This document shows, one piece after another, positions 55,931-64,000 of a DNA stretch of 64,000 nt. Numbering within the stretch: position 1 is the first letter of the stretch; each line of letters begins with the position of its first letter. The DNA is from JAJPKK01 sp963702755 (GTDB lineage: Bacteria; Pseudomonadota; Alphaproteobacteria; Rhizobiales; Xanthobacteraceae), in NCBI GenBank assembly GCA_963702755.1, contig CAVPDZ010000004.1:62001-126000 (forward strand). Reading direction: 5' to 3'. The position numbers and the translations under genes were made by a program. The notes below the pieces were generated by a model. It saw nothing but the letters and a program-made list of their open reading frames with translations, searched no databases and was not told where the DNA came from.

Positions 55931-58489
55931 ATGCCGGAATTTTTCCGGATGACCGGCTTTGGCTCGACGCCCGGGTCACGGAGATATTTCGCTGCGGCTT
56001 GCCCCCTCCGCGCCGGCAGCACGCTCGGTTCTTTGATCGCGTTGGTCGGCGAGGCCTGCGCCCAGGACGCTGCCGGCGAACGCAGCTCGGGCGGTTTCGC
56101 TGTTGCCGCTGGGGACGCGATCCGCAGCCTTGATGATCGCGCGCTCACGGCGCTCGCCCTGTTCGCGGTCGTCATCATCCTGGGCGTTGTCGCCTTCGCG
56201 TTCGTCACCGCTGTCATGCTGCTGCGCACGCGCGAGCACCGAGCGCATCGAGCAGGTGCGGGCGCGCAGCGAAGCGGCAGCGCTCGAAGGAACGATCGAC
56301 CGGCTCTACGGCCTCTTGCTCGCCGAGCCGCAGATCATCGTGTCGTGGGAACGCGATACCGCGCCCGAGGTGATCGGCGACGCCGCCATCATCTCGGCAG
56401 GGCTCGCCGCCGAGAACATCCTCAACTTCGCCGCATGGCTGCGGCCGGAGCAGGCCTACCAGCTGCAATCGGCAATCGACCGCCTGCTCGGGCGCGGCGA
56501 GGGCTTCACCTTGTCGCTCACCTCCGCGGCGGGGCGCTATCTCACGGCGGAAGGCCGCGCGATCGGCGGCTCGGCGGTGCTGCGGATCAACGACGTGACC
56601 GGGGTGAAGAAGGACCTCGCCGAGCTCAATCACCGTTATCACCGGCTGCAGGCCGATACCGATGCGGTGCGCGCGCTCGTCGATGCGCTGCCCTCGCCGG
56701 TGTGGACCCGCGACGCCTCCGGCCGCCTTGCCTTTGCCAATCCGGCCTATGCCCGTGCCGTCGAGGCGGCGGACGTCGCGACCGCAGTCTCCTCGCGGCG
56801 CGAACTCCTCGACAGCGGGACGCGCGAGGACATCGAGCGGAGCCGCGGCAGCGGCGCCGCGTACTCCAGCCGCGCCGCGGTCATCGTCGCCGGCGCGCGG
56901 CGCATCTTCGATATCCTGGAGGTACCGAATCCGCGCGGCAGCGCCGGCATCGGGCGCGACACGACGGAAATCGAGACGCTGCGCGCGGAGATCGAGCGCG
57001 CCGTCGAGGCGCATCGCCGCATCCTCGACCAGCTCTCGACGGCGGTCGCGATCTTCGGCCCCGACCACAGCCTCACCTTCTACAACGCCGCCTATCAGGC
57101 ACTGTGGGACCTCGACCCGCATTTCCTCGACCAGGGACCATCCGATTCCGTCGTGCTCGATCGCCTGCGTGCGATGCGACGGCTGCCCGAGCAGTCCGAT
57201 TTCCGCGCCTGGAAGGCCGCGCTCCACAAAGCCTACCATGCGTCGGAATCGGCGAAATACGAGTGGCATCTGCCGGACCAGCGCACGCTGCGCGTCGTCA
57301 CCTCGCCAAATCCCGACGGCGGCGTGACCTACCTCTTCGACGACGTCACCGAGCGGCTCAACCTCGAACGGCGTTTCGACGCGCTGATCCGGGTGCAGGG
57401 CGAGACCCTCGACAACCTCGCCGAGGCGGTCGCGCTGTTCGGCAGCAATGGCCGCATCCGCCTGTTCAATCCGGCCTTCGTGCAGATGTGGCAGCTGCCG
57501 CCGGCGCTCCTCGACGAGCGGCCGCACATCGAGGCAGTGATCGCCCAGGCGCGCACTACCATCGCAACGAGGAGACCTGGGACGCGCTGCGCGCTGCCGT
57601 GACCGCGCTCGACCGCCGCAGCCCGATCTATCGCCGCATCGAGCGCACCGACGGCACCGTCGTCGATTGCCGCACGGTGCCGATGCCGGATGGTGCCACC
57701 CTCGTCACGTTCCAGGACGTGACGAATTCCGTCAACGTCGAGCGCGTGCTCACCGAGAGCAACAAGGCCCTCGTCGAGGCGGACAAGATCAAGATCGATT
57801 TCGTCCGCCACGTCTCCTACGAGCTGCGCTCGCCGCTCACCAACATCATCGGCTTCGCGCATTTCCTCGGCGACCCCTCGACCGGGCCGCTCACGGCGAA
57901 GCAGAACGAATACCTCGGCTACATCATGGTTTCGAGCAACGCGCTGCTCGCGATCATCAACAACATCCTCGACCTCGCCTCGATCGATGCCGGCGCGATG
58001 GCGCTCGACCTCGAACCGGTCGACATCCGCGCCACCATGGATGCGGCCGCGGAAGGCGTGCAGGACCGCATCGTCAACAACAACATCCGGCTCGAGATCA
58101 ACGTGCCGCCGGACATCGGCAGCTTCGTCGCCGATGAGCGGCGCATTCGTCAGATTTTGTTCAACCTGTTGTCCAACGCCGTCGGTTTCTCGTCGCCGGG
58201 CGAAACCGTGATGCTCTCGGCCGCGCGGGGCCCCGATACCGTGACCTTCACGGTGAGCGACCACGGTCCCGGCATACCGCCGGAACTTCAGGACCGGGTG
58301 TTCGAACTCTTCGAAACCGATGCGCGCGGCACGCCGCACCGCGGCGCCGGCCTCGGGCTCTCGATCGTGCGCTCGTTCGTTGAACTTCACCATGGCACGG
58401 TGCAGATCGAATCCGTTCCGGGCGAGGGCACGACCGTGGTATGCAGCTTCCCGCTTGCGATTGAAGCGGCCAAAGATGCGGCCGAATAG
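55931..58489 (+). CDS. divL: DivL-like PAS sensor kinase with Tyr in the H-box (two frameshifts)
   Basis: Layout: a membrane segment (TALALFAVVIILGVVAFAFV), several PAS-like domains (ALPSPVWTRDASGRLAFANP; STAVAIFGPDHSLTFYNAAY; EAVALFGSNGRIRLFNPAF), then a dimerisation domain and an HATPase. The H-box reads DFVRHVSYELRSPLTNIIGF: the phospho-acceptor His of SHELRxPL is Tyr, as in Caulobacter DivL, which regulates the CckA cell-cycle kinase. The ATPase motifs are intact: FNLLSNAVGF (N), SDHGPGIP (G1), GAGLGLSIVRSF (G2). One-base breaks are near 56233 and 57552. The start is uncertain; ATG 55931 is given. It is followed after 21 bases by the TsaE-AmgK gene. Confidence 0.83.
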   Translation: MPEFFRMTGFGSTPGSRRYFAAACPLRAGSTLGSLIALVGEACAQDAAGERSSGGFAVAAGDAIRSLDDRALTALALFAVVIILGVVAFAFVTAVMLLRTREHRAHRAGAGAQRSGSARRNDRPALRPLARRAADHRVVGTRYRARGDRRRRHHLGRARRREHPQLRRMAAAGAGLPAAIGNRPPARARRGLHLVAHLRGGALSHGGRPRDRRLGGAADQRRDRGEEGPRRAQSPLSPAAGRYRCGARARRCAALAGVDPRRLRPPCLCQSGLCPCRRGGGRRDRSLLAARTPRQRDARGHRAEPRQRRRVLQPRRGHRRRRAAHLRYPGGTESARQRRHRARHDGNRDAARGDRARRRGASPHPRPALDGGRDLRPRPQPHLLQRRLSGTVGPRPAFPRPGTIRFRRARSPACDATAARAVRFPRLEGRAPQSLPCVGIGEIRVASAGPAHAARRHLAKSRRRRDLPLRRRHRAAQPRTAFRRADPGAGRDPRQPRRGGRAVRQQWPHPPVQSGLRADVAAAAGAPRRAAAHRGSDRPGAHYHRNEETWDALRAAVTALDRRSPIYRRIERTDGTVVDCRTVPMPDGATLVTFQDVTNSVNVERVLTESNKALVEADKIKIDFVRHVSYELRSPLTNIIGFAHFLGDPSTGPLTAKQNEYLGYIMVSSNALLAIINNILDLASIDAGAMALDLEPVDIRATMDAAAEGVQDRIVNNNIRLEINVPPDIGSFVADERRIRQILFNLLSNAVGFSSPGETVMLSAARGPDTVTFTVSDHGPGIPPELQDRVFELFETDARGTPHRGAGLGLSIVRSFVELHHGTVQIESVPGEGTTVVCSFPLAIEAAKDAAE

Positions 58490-58510
58490 GCCTCGCGCGA
58501 ACGCACCGAG

Positions 58511-60037
58511 ATGCAGACCCACACCAGGAGCGACGCCGGATTTTTTCGGCCGCTGGCAACCGAGCAGGCGACCCGGCAGCTTGCGGCCGATGTCGCAAAT
58601 CTGCTCGAGGCGGGCGACTTCGTCGCGCTCTCGGGCGATCTCGGTGCCGGCAAGACCACGTTCGTGCGGGCCATGATCGAATATCTGGCGGGCGGCGCTG
58701 CGGTCGAAGTGCCGAGCCCGACCTTCACCCTGGTACAAAGCTACGACCTGCCGCGCTTCACGCTGGTGCATGCCGACCTCTATCGGCTCGCGAGCGCCGA
58801 TGAACTCGCCGAGCTTGGCCTCGACGATGTCGCCAACGCCGTCATTGCGATGGAGTGGCCGGACCGCGCCGGCAGTGCGTTGCCGGACGACCGCATCGAC
58901 ATCACGCTGGCGGTCAGCGCCAAGGGCGACGAGGAGCGTCGCGTCGCCCATCTCGTCGGCCGCGGCCGCGCGGCCGCGCGGGTCGATCGGCTCGGCGCGA
59001 TGCTCGATTTTCTCGACCAGGCGGGCTTCGCGAACGATCCCCGCATGCGCATCGCCGGCGATGCGTCGAGCCGGTCCTATGAGCGCATCTGGCAGGGCGA
59101 CCAACGCCTCATCCTGATGAATGCGCCGCCGCAGCCCGATGGGCCGCCGGTCAAGCGCGGCCTGCCCTACAGCGCGATCGCCCATCTCGCCGAGGACGTG
59201 AAGCCGTTCGTCGCGATGGCGAAGGCGTTGCGGGGGCGCGGCCTGTCGGCGCCGAAAGTCGCCGCGGCCGATCTCGAATTGGGCTTCCTCGTGCTGGAGG
59301 ACCTCGGCGCCGACCTCGTCGTCGCGGGCAATCCGCCAGCGCCGATCGCCGAGCGCTACGGCCGCGCGGTCGATGTGCTGGTCGCGTTGCACCAGCAAGA
59401 CCTGCCGGACGTGCTGCCGATTGCACCGAAGCTTGAGCACCGGCTTCCGACCTACGACCTCGACGCATTTTTGATCGAAGCGGAGTTGCTCATCGACTGG
59501 TATCTGCCGGCGCGCGGCACGGCGGCCTCGGCCGAGACCCGTGCGCTGTTCCAGTCGTTATGGCGCGATGCGCTGCGGCCGGTGCTGGAGGCGCCGAAGA
59601 CCTGGGTGCTGCGCGACTTCCATTCGCCCAATCTCTTGTGGCTCGGCGATCGCGACGGGCTCGCGCAGATCGGCCTCCTCGACTTTCAGGACGCGGTGAT
59701 GGGGCCGGGCGCCTACGATGTCGCCTCGCTGCTCCAGGACGCTCGCGTCGATGTGCCGGAGGAGTTGGAGATCGAACTCTTCGCGCGCTATGTGCGGGCG
59801 CGGCGCGAGCGCGAGCCGGGCTTCGATGCCAACACCTTCGCTCGTCTTTACGCGACACTCGCGGCCCAGCGCGCCACCAAGGTGCTGGGCATCTTTGCGC
59901 GCCTCGATCGTCGCGACGGCAAACCGCAATACCTGCGGCACATGCCGCGCATCTTTGCGTATCTGCGCCGCGTGATGGCGCACCCGGCGCTTGCCGCGCT
60001 GAACAACTGGTACCTCGCAAACGTCCCGCCGCCGTGA
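58511..60037 (+). CDS. tsaE: Fusion of TsaE (tRNA t6A ATPase) and AmgK-like sugar kinase
   Basis: A 508-residue two-domain protein. Residues 1 to about 155 are TsaE, the ATPase needed for t6A37 tRNA modification: Walker A LSGDLGAGKTTFVRAM, SPTFTLVQSYDL, and IAMEWPDR. The rest is an aminoglycoside-phosphotransferase-fold kinase like AmgK, which phosphorylates MurNAc/GlcNAc at the anomeric carbon in cell-wall recycling. Its kinase motifs are VLRDFHSPNLLW and QIGLLDFQDAVMGPGAYDV. The fusion is known from alphaproteobacteria. A MurU nucleotidyltransferase gene often follows it, but here the next gene is a small minus-strand one. No frame break. Confidence 0.9.
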   Translation: MQTHTRSDAGFFRPLATEQATRQLAADVANLLEAGDFVALSGDLGAGKTTFVRAMIEYLAGGAAVEVPSPTFTLVQSYDLPRFTLVHADLYRLASADELAELGLDDVANAVIAMEWPDRAGSALPDDRIDITLAVSAKGDEERRVAHLVGRGRAAARVDRLGAMLDFLDQAGFANDPRMRIAGDASSRSYERIWQGDQRLILMNAPPQPDGPPVKRGLPYSAIAHLAEDVKPFVAMAKALRGRGLSAPKVAAADLELGFLVLEDLGADLVVAGNPPAPIAERYGRAVDVLVALHQQDLPDVLPIAPKLEHRLPTYDLDAFLIEAELLIDWYLPARGTAASAETRALFQSLWRDALRPVLEAPKTWVLRDFHSPNLLWLGDRDGLAQIGLLDFQDAVMGPGAYDVASLLQDARVDVPEELEIELFARYVRARREREPGFDANTFARLYATLAAQRATKVLGIFARLDRRDGKPQYLRHMPRIFAYLRRVMAHPALAALNNWYLANVPPP

Positions 60038-60040
60038 GCG

Positions 60041-60277
60041 CTACCCTTTGACGAGGCCGCCGCGGGCGTCGAGCATTTCGCCGATGATCTTTGCGGCGGC
60101 GAGGCCTTCGTACGTGCCGGTGTACATGGAGGCGCGGTAGATCGCGTCTTCGAGCACGCCGTACTGCTCATCGCGGCTGATGATGCCCTTGGCGTACAGC
60201 AAATCGAGCAACGACGCGGCAATGGCGCCGCCCGCAATTCCCATTCCGACGGCCTTGGCTTCCGCTTCGTCGCTCAT
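60041..60277 (-). CDS. Small hypothetical protein, 78 residues
   Basis: A 78-residue protein with a hydrophobic, Gly/Ala-rich first half (VGMGIAGGAIAASLLDLLYA) and an amphipathic second half (ISRDEQYGVLEDAIYRAS, GLAAAKIIGEMLDARG). I recognise no domain. It is supported by a strong GGGAGGATCAGG before the ATG at 60277. It converges on the TsaE-AmgK gene, three bases between stops, leaving no room for a separate terminator. Confidence 0.65.
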   Translation of the reverse strand: MSDEAEAKAVGMGIAGGAIAASLLDLLYAKGIISRDEQYGVLEDAIYRASMYTGTYEGLAAAKIIGEMLDARGGLVKG

Positions 60278-60874
60278 CCTGATCCTCCCGAGTGCGGCGC
60301 GATCATACCGCATCGGTACGCAGGTGCAGCATCGGCTCGTCCGGCCACCGCCAGTCCCGCTACCCGGCGTCGGCGCCAAACCCAACGTATCGACTATCAC
60401 GTTGAATTCATGTGACATTCCAGAAACGATTTGGTGAAATAGGAATATTTTGATAGACTTTATGAGTGATTCCAGCCAAGACCGACGGACTTGGCGAACT
60501 CGAAATTTGCTCGGCAGTTCAATCGTTTGACGCGAGGTCGGAGCCACAGACCGCGCTGTCCGCTGAGCATTGCAATTTTCCGGGAGGAGCGCGGCGGCGA
60601 CCTTCCGCGCCGCCCGGCAGGCGAGCTCGTAAACTTCGATGAAATCAATATGTTAAATCACTTCCCACAGTCGCGCCGCGCGGCCCTCGGCAGCGCGCGG
60701 AGCCGCCGAATTCCTTGTGCCGGACCGCGCCAGCGATTACTGTCCGCCCACTGGCGGATTGGTCCGCCGGCCGCCTGGGATTCCCGGGAAATCAAAGGCT
60801 TGTGTATCCGGGTCGGCGATCTGCCGTCCCGCAGGATCGCGTTGACGCCGTAACTCGAAGGCCAGGATTTTCGC
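60278..60874. other. Intergenic stretch of about 600 bases, no gene seen
   Basis: This divergent gap lies between the small protein gene and thrC. The part at 60400-60470 is AT-rich (AATAGGAATATTTTGATAG) and likely contains the small gene's upstream region. No recognisable product appears in any frame. I saw no clear threonine leader peptide with repeated Thr/Ile codons upstream of thrC. Confidence 0.45.
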
Positions 60875-62290
60875 GTGCGCTACATCTCAACTCGAGGCGA
60901 AGCCCCTGCGCTTGGCTTCATCGACGTGACGCTGGCCGGTCTTGCGCGCGACGGCGGGCTCTACGTTCCCGACGCGTGGCCGCGGCTCGATGCGGCGACG
61001 ATCGCGGGCTTCGCCGGCCGCCCCTATGCGGAGATTGCGTGCGAAATCCTCGCGCTGTTTGCCGGCGACACCATCGAGCGGAGCGAAATCGCGCGCATGA
61101 CGCGCGAGGCCTATGACGGCTTCCGCCATCCGGCCGTCACGCCTCTCGTTCAGCTCGCGCCCAACACCTTCGTGCTGGAGCTGTTTCACGGGCCGACGCT
61201 CGCCTTCAAGGATCTGGCGATGCAGATCCTCGCCCGCCTGATGGACCATGCGCTGCGCCAGCGCGGCGCGCGCACCACGGTCGCGGTCGCGACCTCGGGC
61301 GACACCGGCGGCGCCGCCGTCGAAGCGTTCGCGGCGCGCGACCAGGTCGACGTCGTCGTGCTGTTTCCGCAAGGGCGCATCTCCGACGTGCAGCGCCGCA
61401 TGATGACGACGAGCGGCCACGACAACGTCCATGCGATCGCGATCGAAGGCACCTTCGACGATTGCCAGGCCTTGGTGAAGGCCATGTTCAATCACCACGA
61501 TTTCCGCGATCGCGTGCGGCTGACCGGCGTCAACTCCATCAACTTCGCCCGCATCGCGGCCCAGGTGGTCTACTATTTCGTCGCCGCGGTCGCGCTCGGC
61601 GCGCCGCATCGCAAGATCGCGTTCACGGTGCCGACCGGGAATTTCGGCGACGTGTTTGCGGGCTACGTCGCGGCCCGCATGGGCCTGCCGATCGATCGCC
61701 TCCTCGTTGCGACCAACGTCAACGACATCCTGGTGCGCACCTTTGCCGGCGGCGCCTACGAGTTGCGCGACGTGGTGGCGACCTCCTCGCCCTCGATGGA
61801 CATCCAGGTCTCGTCCAACTTCGAGCGCCTGATCTTCGATGCCTGCGGGCGCGATCCGCACGCCGTGCGCAATGCCATGGCAGCGCTCGCCCAGTCGCGC
61901 CGGTTCAAGCTCACCGAGCGCACGCTCGCCGAGATGCGGAGCCTGTTCGCCGCCGATCGCGCGAGCGAGGAGGAGACCGCGGCCGCGATCCGCACCACGC
62001 TGCGCGAGACCTCCTACCTGATCGACCCGCACACCGCCGTCGCAGTCGCAGTCGCCGAGAAAGAGCCGCGCGACCCCGCGATCCCCATGGTGGTGCTGTC
62101 GACCGCCCATCCGGCCAAATTCCCCGATGCGGTCGCGGCCGCATGCGGGGTGCGGCCGGCCTTGCCGGATTGGTTATCCGGCCTACTTACCCGGCGCGAG
62201 CAGGTCACGGTCCTGCCGGCCGACCAGTCTGCCGTCGAATCCCACATCCTGACCCACAGCCGCGCCGCGCGCGAAGGAGTGCTTGCATGA
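60875..62290 (+). CDS. thrC: Threonine synthase
   Basis: A PLP enzyme of 471 residues that makes threonine from O-phosphohomoserine. The N-terminus MRYISTRGEAPALGFIDVTL, the PLP lysine in GPTLAFKDLAMQIL, the phosphate-binding VATSGDTGGAAVEAF and PTGNFGDVFAGYVA are the class signatures. The start is GTG 60875 with CAGGA upstream. Its stop overlaps the M16 gene start (ATGA), an operon I associate with rhizobial genomes. Length and motifs are complete, with no break. Confidence 0.95.
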   Translation: MRYISTRGEAPALGFIDVTLAGLARDGGLYVPDAWPRLDAATIAGFAGRPYAEIACEILALFAGDTIERSEIARMTREAYDGFRHPAVTPLVQLAPNTFVLELFHGPTLAFKDLAMQILARLMDHALRQRGARTTVAVATSGDTGGAAVEAFAARDQVDVVVLFPQGRISDVQRRMMTTSGHDNVHAIAIEGTFDDCQALVKAMFNHHDFRDRVRLTGVNSINFARIAAQVVYYFVAAVALGAPHRKIAFTVPTGNFGDVFAGYVAARMGLPIDRLLVATNVNDILVRTFAGGAYELRDVVATSSPSMDIQVSSNFERLIFDACGRDPHAVRNAMAALAQSRRFKLTERTLAEMRSLFAADRASEEETAAAIRTTLRETSYLIDPHTAVAVAVAEKEPRDPAIPMVVLSTAHPAKFPDAVAAACGVRPALPDWLSGLLTRREQVTVLPADQSAVESHILTHSRAAREGVLA

Positions 62291-63555
62291 GCGTAGAAGT
62301 CACCCGTCTGCCATCGGGTCTCGTCGTCATTACCGATGCGATGGCGCATTTGCAGACGGCCTCGCTCGGGGTCTGGGTGACTTGCGGCAGCCGCAACGAG
62401 GCAGCCGACGAGCACGGCATTTCGCACTTCCTCGAGCACATGGCCTTCAAGGGCACGGCGCGGCGCACCGCGCGCCAGATCGCCGAGGAGATCGAAGCGG
62501 TCGGCGGCGACCTCAATGCCGGCACCGGCGTCGAGACGACGGCGTACTACGCGCGCCTCCTCAAGGCCGATATCGGCCTGGGTCTCGATGTGCTCGCCGA
62601 TATCCTGTCGCATCCGAGCTTCGATCCCGACGAGATCACCCGCGAGAAGAACGTCATCATCCAGGAGATCGGCGCGGTCGAGGACACGCCCGACGACCTC
62701 GTGTTCGAGCACCTCCAGGCGACCGCGTTCGCGGGCCAGCCGGTGGGCCGTTCGATCCTCGGCACCAAGGCGACCGTGCGCTCGTTCGACGCCAAGCGGC
62801 TGCGCGCCTATCTCGCCCGCAATTACCGTGCGCCCGGCATGGTGGTGGCGGCGGCCGGCGCGGTCAATCACGACGAGGTCGTGAGCGAGGCCGCCAAGCA
62901 ATTCGCCGACTTCACCGGACCCAATGCGGGGACGCCGGAGCCGGCGCGCTTCAAGGGCGGGACGTTCGTCGAAAAGCAGGATCTCGAGCAGGTCCACATC
63001 GCGCTTGCGCTCGAGGGCCTCCCCCAGCGCGACGCTTCGATCTACAGCCTGCAGGTGTTCACCAACGTGCTCGGCGGCGGCATGTCGTCCCGGCTGTTCC
63101 AGGAGGTGCGCGAGCTGCGCGGGCTCTGCTACTCGATCTACGCCTTCCACGCGCCCTATTCCGACACCGGCATGTTCGGCCTCTATGCCGGCACCGATGC
63201 GATCGACGCTCCCGAATTGATGCAGGTGGTGGTCGACCAGCTCGTCGATGCGGCGGACACCATCACCGAGGCGGAAATCTCGCGCGCCAAGGCGCAGATG
63301 AAGGCCGGCCTCCTGATGGCGCTCGAAAGCTCCGGCGCCCGCGCCGAACAATTGGCGCGGCAGATGATCGTGCACGGCCGCCCGATCCCCCTCGACGAGA
63401 TCGTCGCCAAGGTCGACGCCGTGACCGTCGAGAGCGCCCGCGCCGCCGGACGCGCCCTGATCGGACGCGCGCCGCCGGCGGTGGCGGCCCTCGGTCCGGC
63501 CGGCCTCGAGAACGCCGCTGCCATTGCCGAGAGCCTCGCGATCAAGGCGGCCTGA
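62287..63555 (+). CDS. M16 family zinc peptidase (processing-peptidase-like)
   Basis: A 422-residue cytoplasmic-type M16 peptidase without a signal peptide. It resembles the mitochondrial processing peptidase beta subunit. The zinc motif HxxEH is in HGISHFLEHMAFKGTARR and the distal Glu in VIIQEIGAVEDTPDDLVFEH. The second domain has GGGMSSRLFQEVRELRGLCYS. It is coupled to thrC by a four-base overlap and followed after seven bases by the GNAT gene. Unlike the M16 pair at 34721-37563 it is a single gene with the active site intact. Confidence 0.92.
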   Translation: MSVEVTRLPSGLVVITDAMAHLQTASLGVWVTCGSRNEAADEHGISHFLEHMAFKGTARRTARQIAEEIEAVGGDLNAGTGVETTAYYARLLKADIGLGLDVLADILSHPSFDPDEITREKNVIIQEIGAVEDTPDDLVFEHLQATAFAGQPVGRSILGTKATVRSFDAKRLRAYLARNYRAPGMVVAAAGAVNHDEVVSEAAKQFADFTGPNAGTPEPARFKGGTFVEKQDLEQVHIALALEGLPQRDASIYSLQVFTNVLGGGMSSRLFQEVRELRGLCYSIYAFHAPYSDTGMFGLYAGTDAIDAPELMQVVVDQLVDAADTITEAEISRAKAQMKAGLLMALESSGARAEQLARQMIVHGRPIPLDEIVAKVDAVTVESARAAGRALIGRAPPAVAALGPAGLENAAAIAESLAIKAA

Positions 63556-63562
63556 GGCAAGA

Positions 63563-64000
63563 ATGGCGTTCTTCCGCACTGCGACGTTTGCCGAGACGCT
63601 GCCCGCCATCGAGGGCGACATCGTCTCGCTGCGGCCGCCGCAGATGTCCGACTTTACGGAATGGGCGACGTTGCGGGAGAGGAGCCGCGAGTTCCTGAGG
63701 CCCTGGGAGCCGATCTGGCCCGCCGACGATCTCACCCGCGGCGCCTATCGCCGCCGCCTCAAGCGCTACGGCGAGGATCAGCGCGATGACCAGGCCTATT
63801 CGTTCTTCATCTTCCGCAAATCCGACGGCGCGCTGGTCGGCGGGGTGCGAATCACAAACGTCCGCCGGGGCGTCGCCCAGGCCGGCAGCTTCGGCTACTG
63901 GATGGGCGAGGCTTATGCCCGCCAGGGGCTGATGTCATCGGCGATGCGCGCCCTGGTGCCGTTCAGCTTCGTGACGCTACGCCTGCACCGTCTCGAAGCC
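63563..64000 (+). CDS. GNAT acetyltransferase, RimJ/RimL-like (partial, 3' end outside window)
   Basis: The first 146 codons of an N-acetyltransferase running off the window: MAFFRTATFAETLPAIEGD, a segment REFLRPWEPIWPADDLTRGA typical of RimJ/RimL-type N-terminal acetylases, then the beta-strand SFFIFRKSDGALVGGV and the acetyl-CoA-binding region GSFGYWMGEAYARQGLMSSA. The last visible residues are RLHRLEA, leading to the usual AxxxxxN pattern. It probably forms an operon with thrC and the M16 gene (seven-base gap). Its target protein is unknown. Confidence 0.88.
   Translation, partial: MAFFRTATFAETLPAIEGDIVSLRPPQMSDFTEWATLRERSREFLRPWEPIWPADDLTRGAYRRRLKRYGEDQRDDQAYSFFIFRKSDGALVGGVRITNVRRGVAQAGSFGYWMGEAYARQGLMSSAMRALVPFSFVTLRLHRLEA

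Noticed and set aside
60278..60874. Small plus-strand frame at 60491-60853 as a gene upstream of thrC
   Set aside because: No ribosome-binding site, no domain, and an Arg/Pro-rich composition typical of chance frames.

Overview
The window reads as a GC-rich chromosomal segment of an alphaproteobacterium, most likely of the order Hyphomicrobiales (Rhizobiales), close to the Bradyrhizobium/Xanthobacteraceae group. This rests on gene content and order, not on a database search. The pointers are the strings TIGR01459-type HAD / ribF / ileS / lspA / small secreted protein / M16 pair, and thrC / M16 peptidase / GNAT, together with a DivL-like kinase, a TsaE-AmgK fusion, paired DUF1214/DUF1254 proteins and an alphaproteobacterial TipF-like EAL protein. 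I saw no rRNA, tRNA, CRISPR array, prophage or integron.

Layout. 1-5.8 kb (minus): UbiD decarboxylase (partial), a catalytically degenerate HtrA-like protein, a flavin monooxygenase, a secreted cupin and class I fumarase. 5.9-6.4 kb: HicAB toxin-antitoxin with a palindromic operator. 6.6-15.3 kb: secreted enzymes (cytochrome c/Vgb fusion, alkaline-phosphatase-fold protein, Tat-exported amidohydrolase, PQQ dehydrogenase), a DMT transporter and small secreted proteins. 15.4-18.9 kb (minus): DUF1254, DUF1214 and PBP1A. 19.3-25.6 kb: YcgN, an MFS pump, a collagen-like secreted protein, an omega-aminotransferase and a GT39 glycosyltransferase. 25.9-37.6 kb: a core housekeeping block from the TipF-like protein to two M16 proteins. 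37.6-38.2 kb: a REP-flanked RAYT transposase. 38.2-42.5 kb: FAH hydrolase, galE, heptosyltransferase I and a second GT39 enzyme, suggesting LPS/envelope work. 42.5-47.8 kb: a secreted trio of FGE-fold protein, five-repeat DUF4399 protein and caspase-fold protein. 48-55.6 kb: methyltransferase, TrxR-like oxidoreductase with a cyclic-nucleotide-binding domain, amino-acid-type binding protein, beta-helix protein, a palindromic promoter with no intact gene close by, and an extradiol dioxygenase/hydrolase pair. 55.9-64 kb: DivL-like kinase, TsaE-AmgK, a small protein, threonine synthase, M16 peptidase and a GNAT cut by the window end.

A striking property is the number of single-base frameshifts: about 18 in 12 otherwise intact genes, including essential ileS. 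This points to indel errors in the assembly, so broken genes are given here as whole spans with the break marked.

Several family members have lost their catalytic residues: the HtrA-like protein, FGE-fold protein, TipF-like EAL protein, TrxR-like protein, second M16 protein and DivL-like kinase. The least explained parts are the secreted FGE/DUF4399/caspase cluster and the palindromic promoter at 53476-53513.
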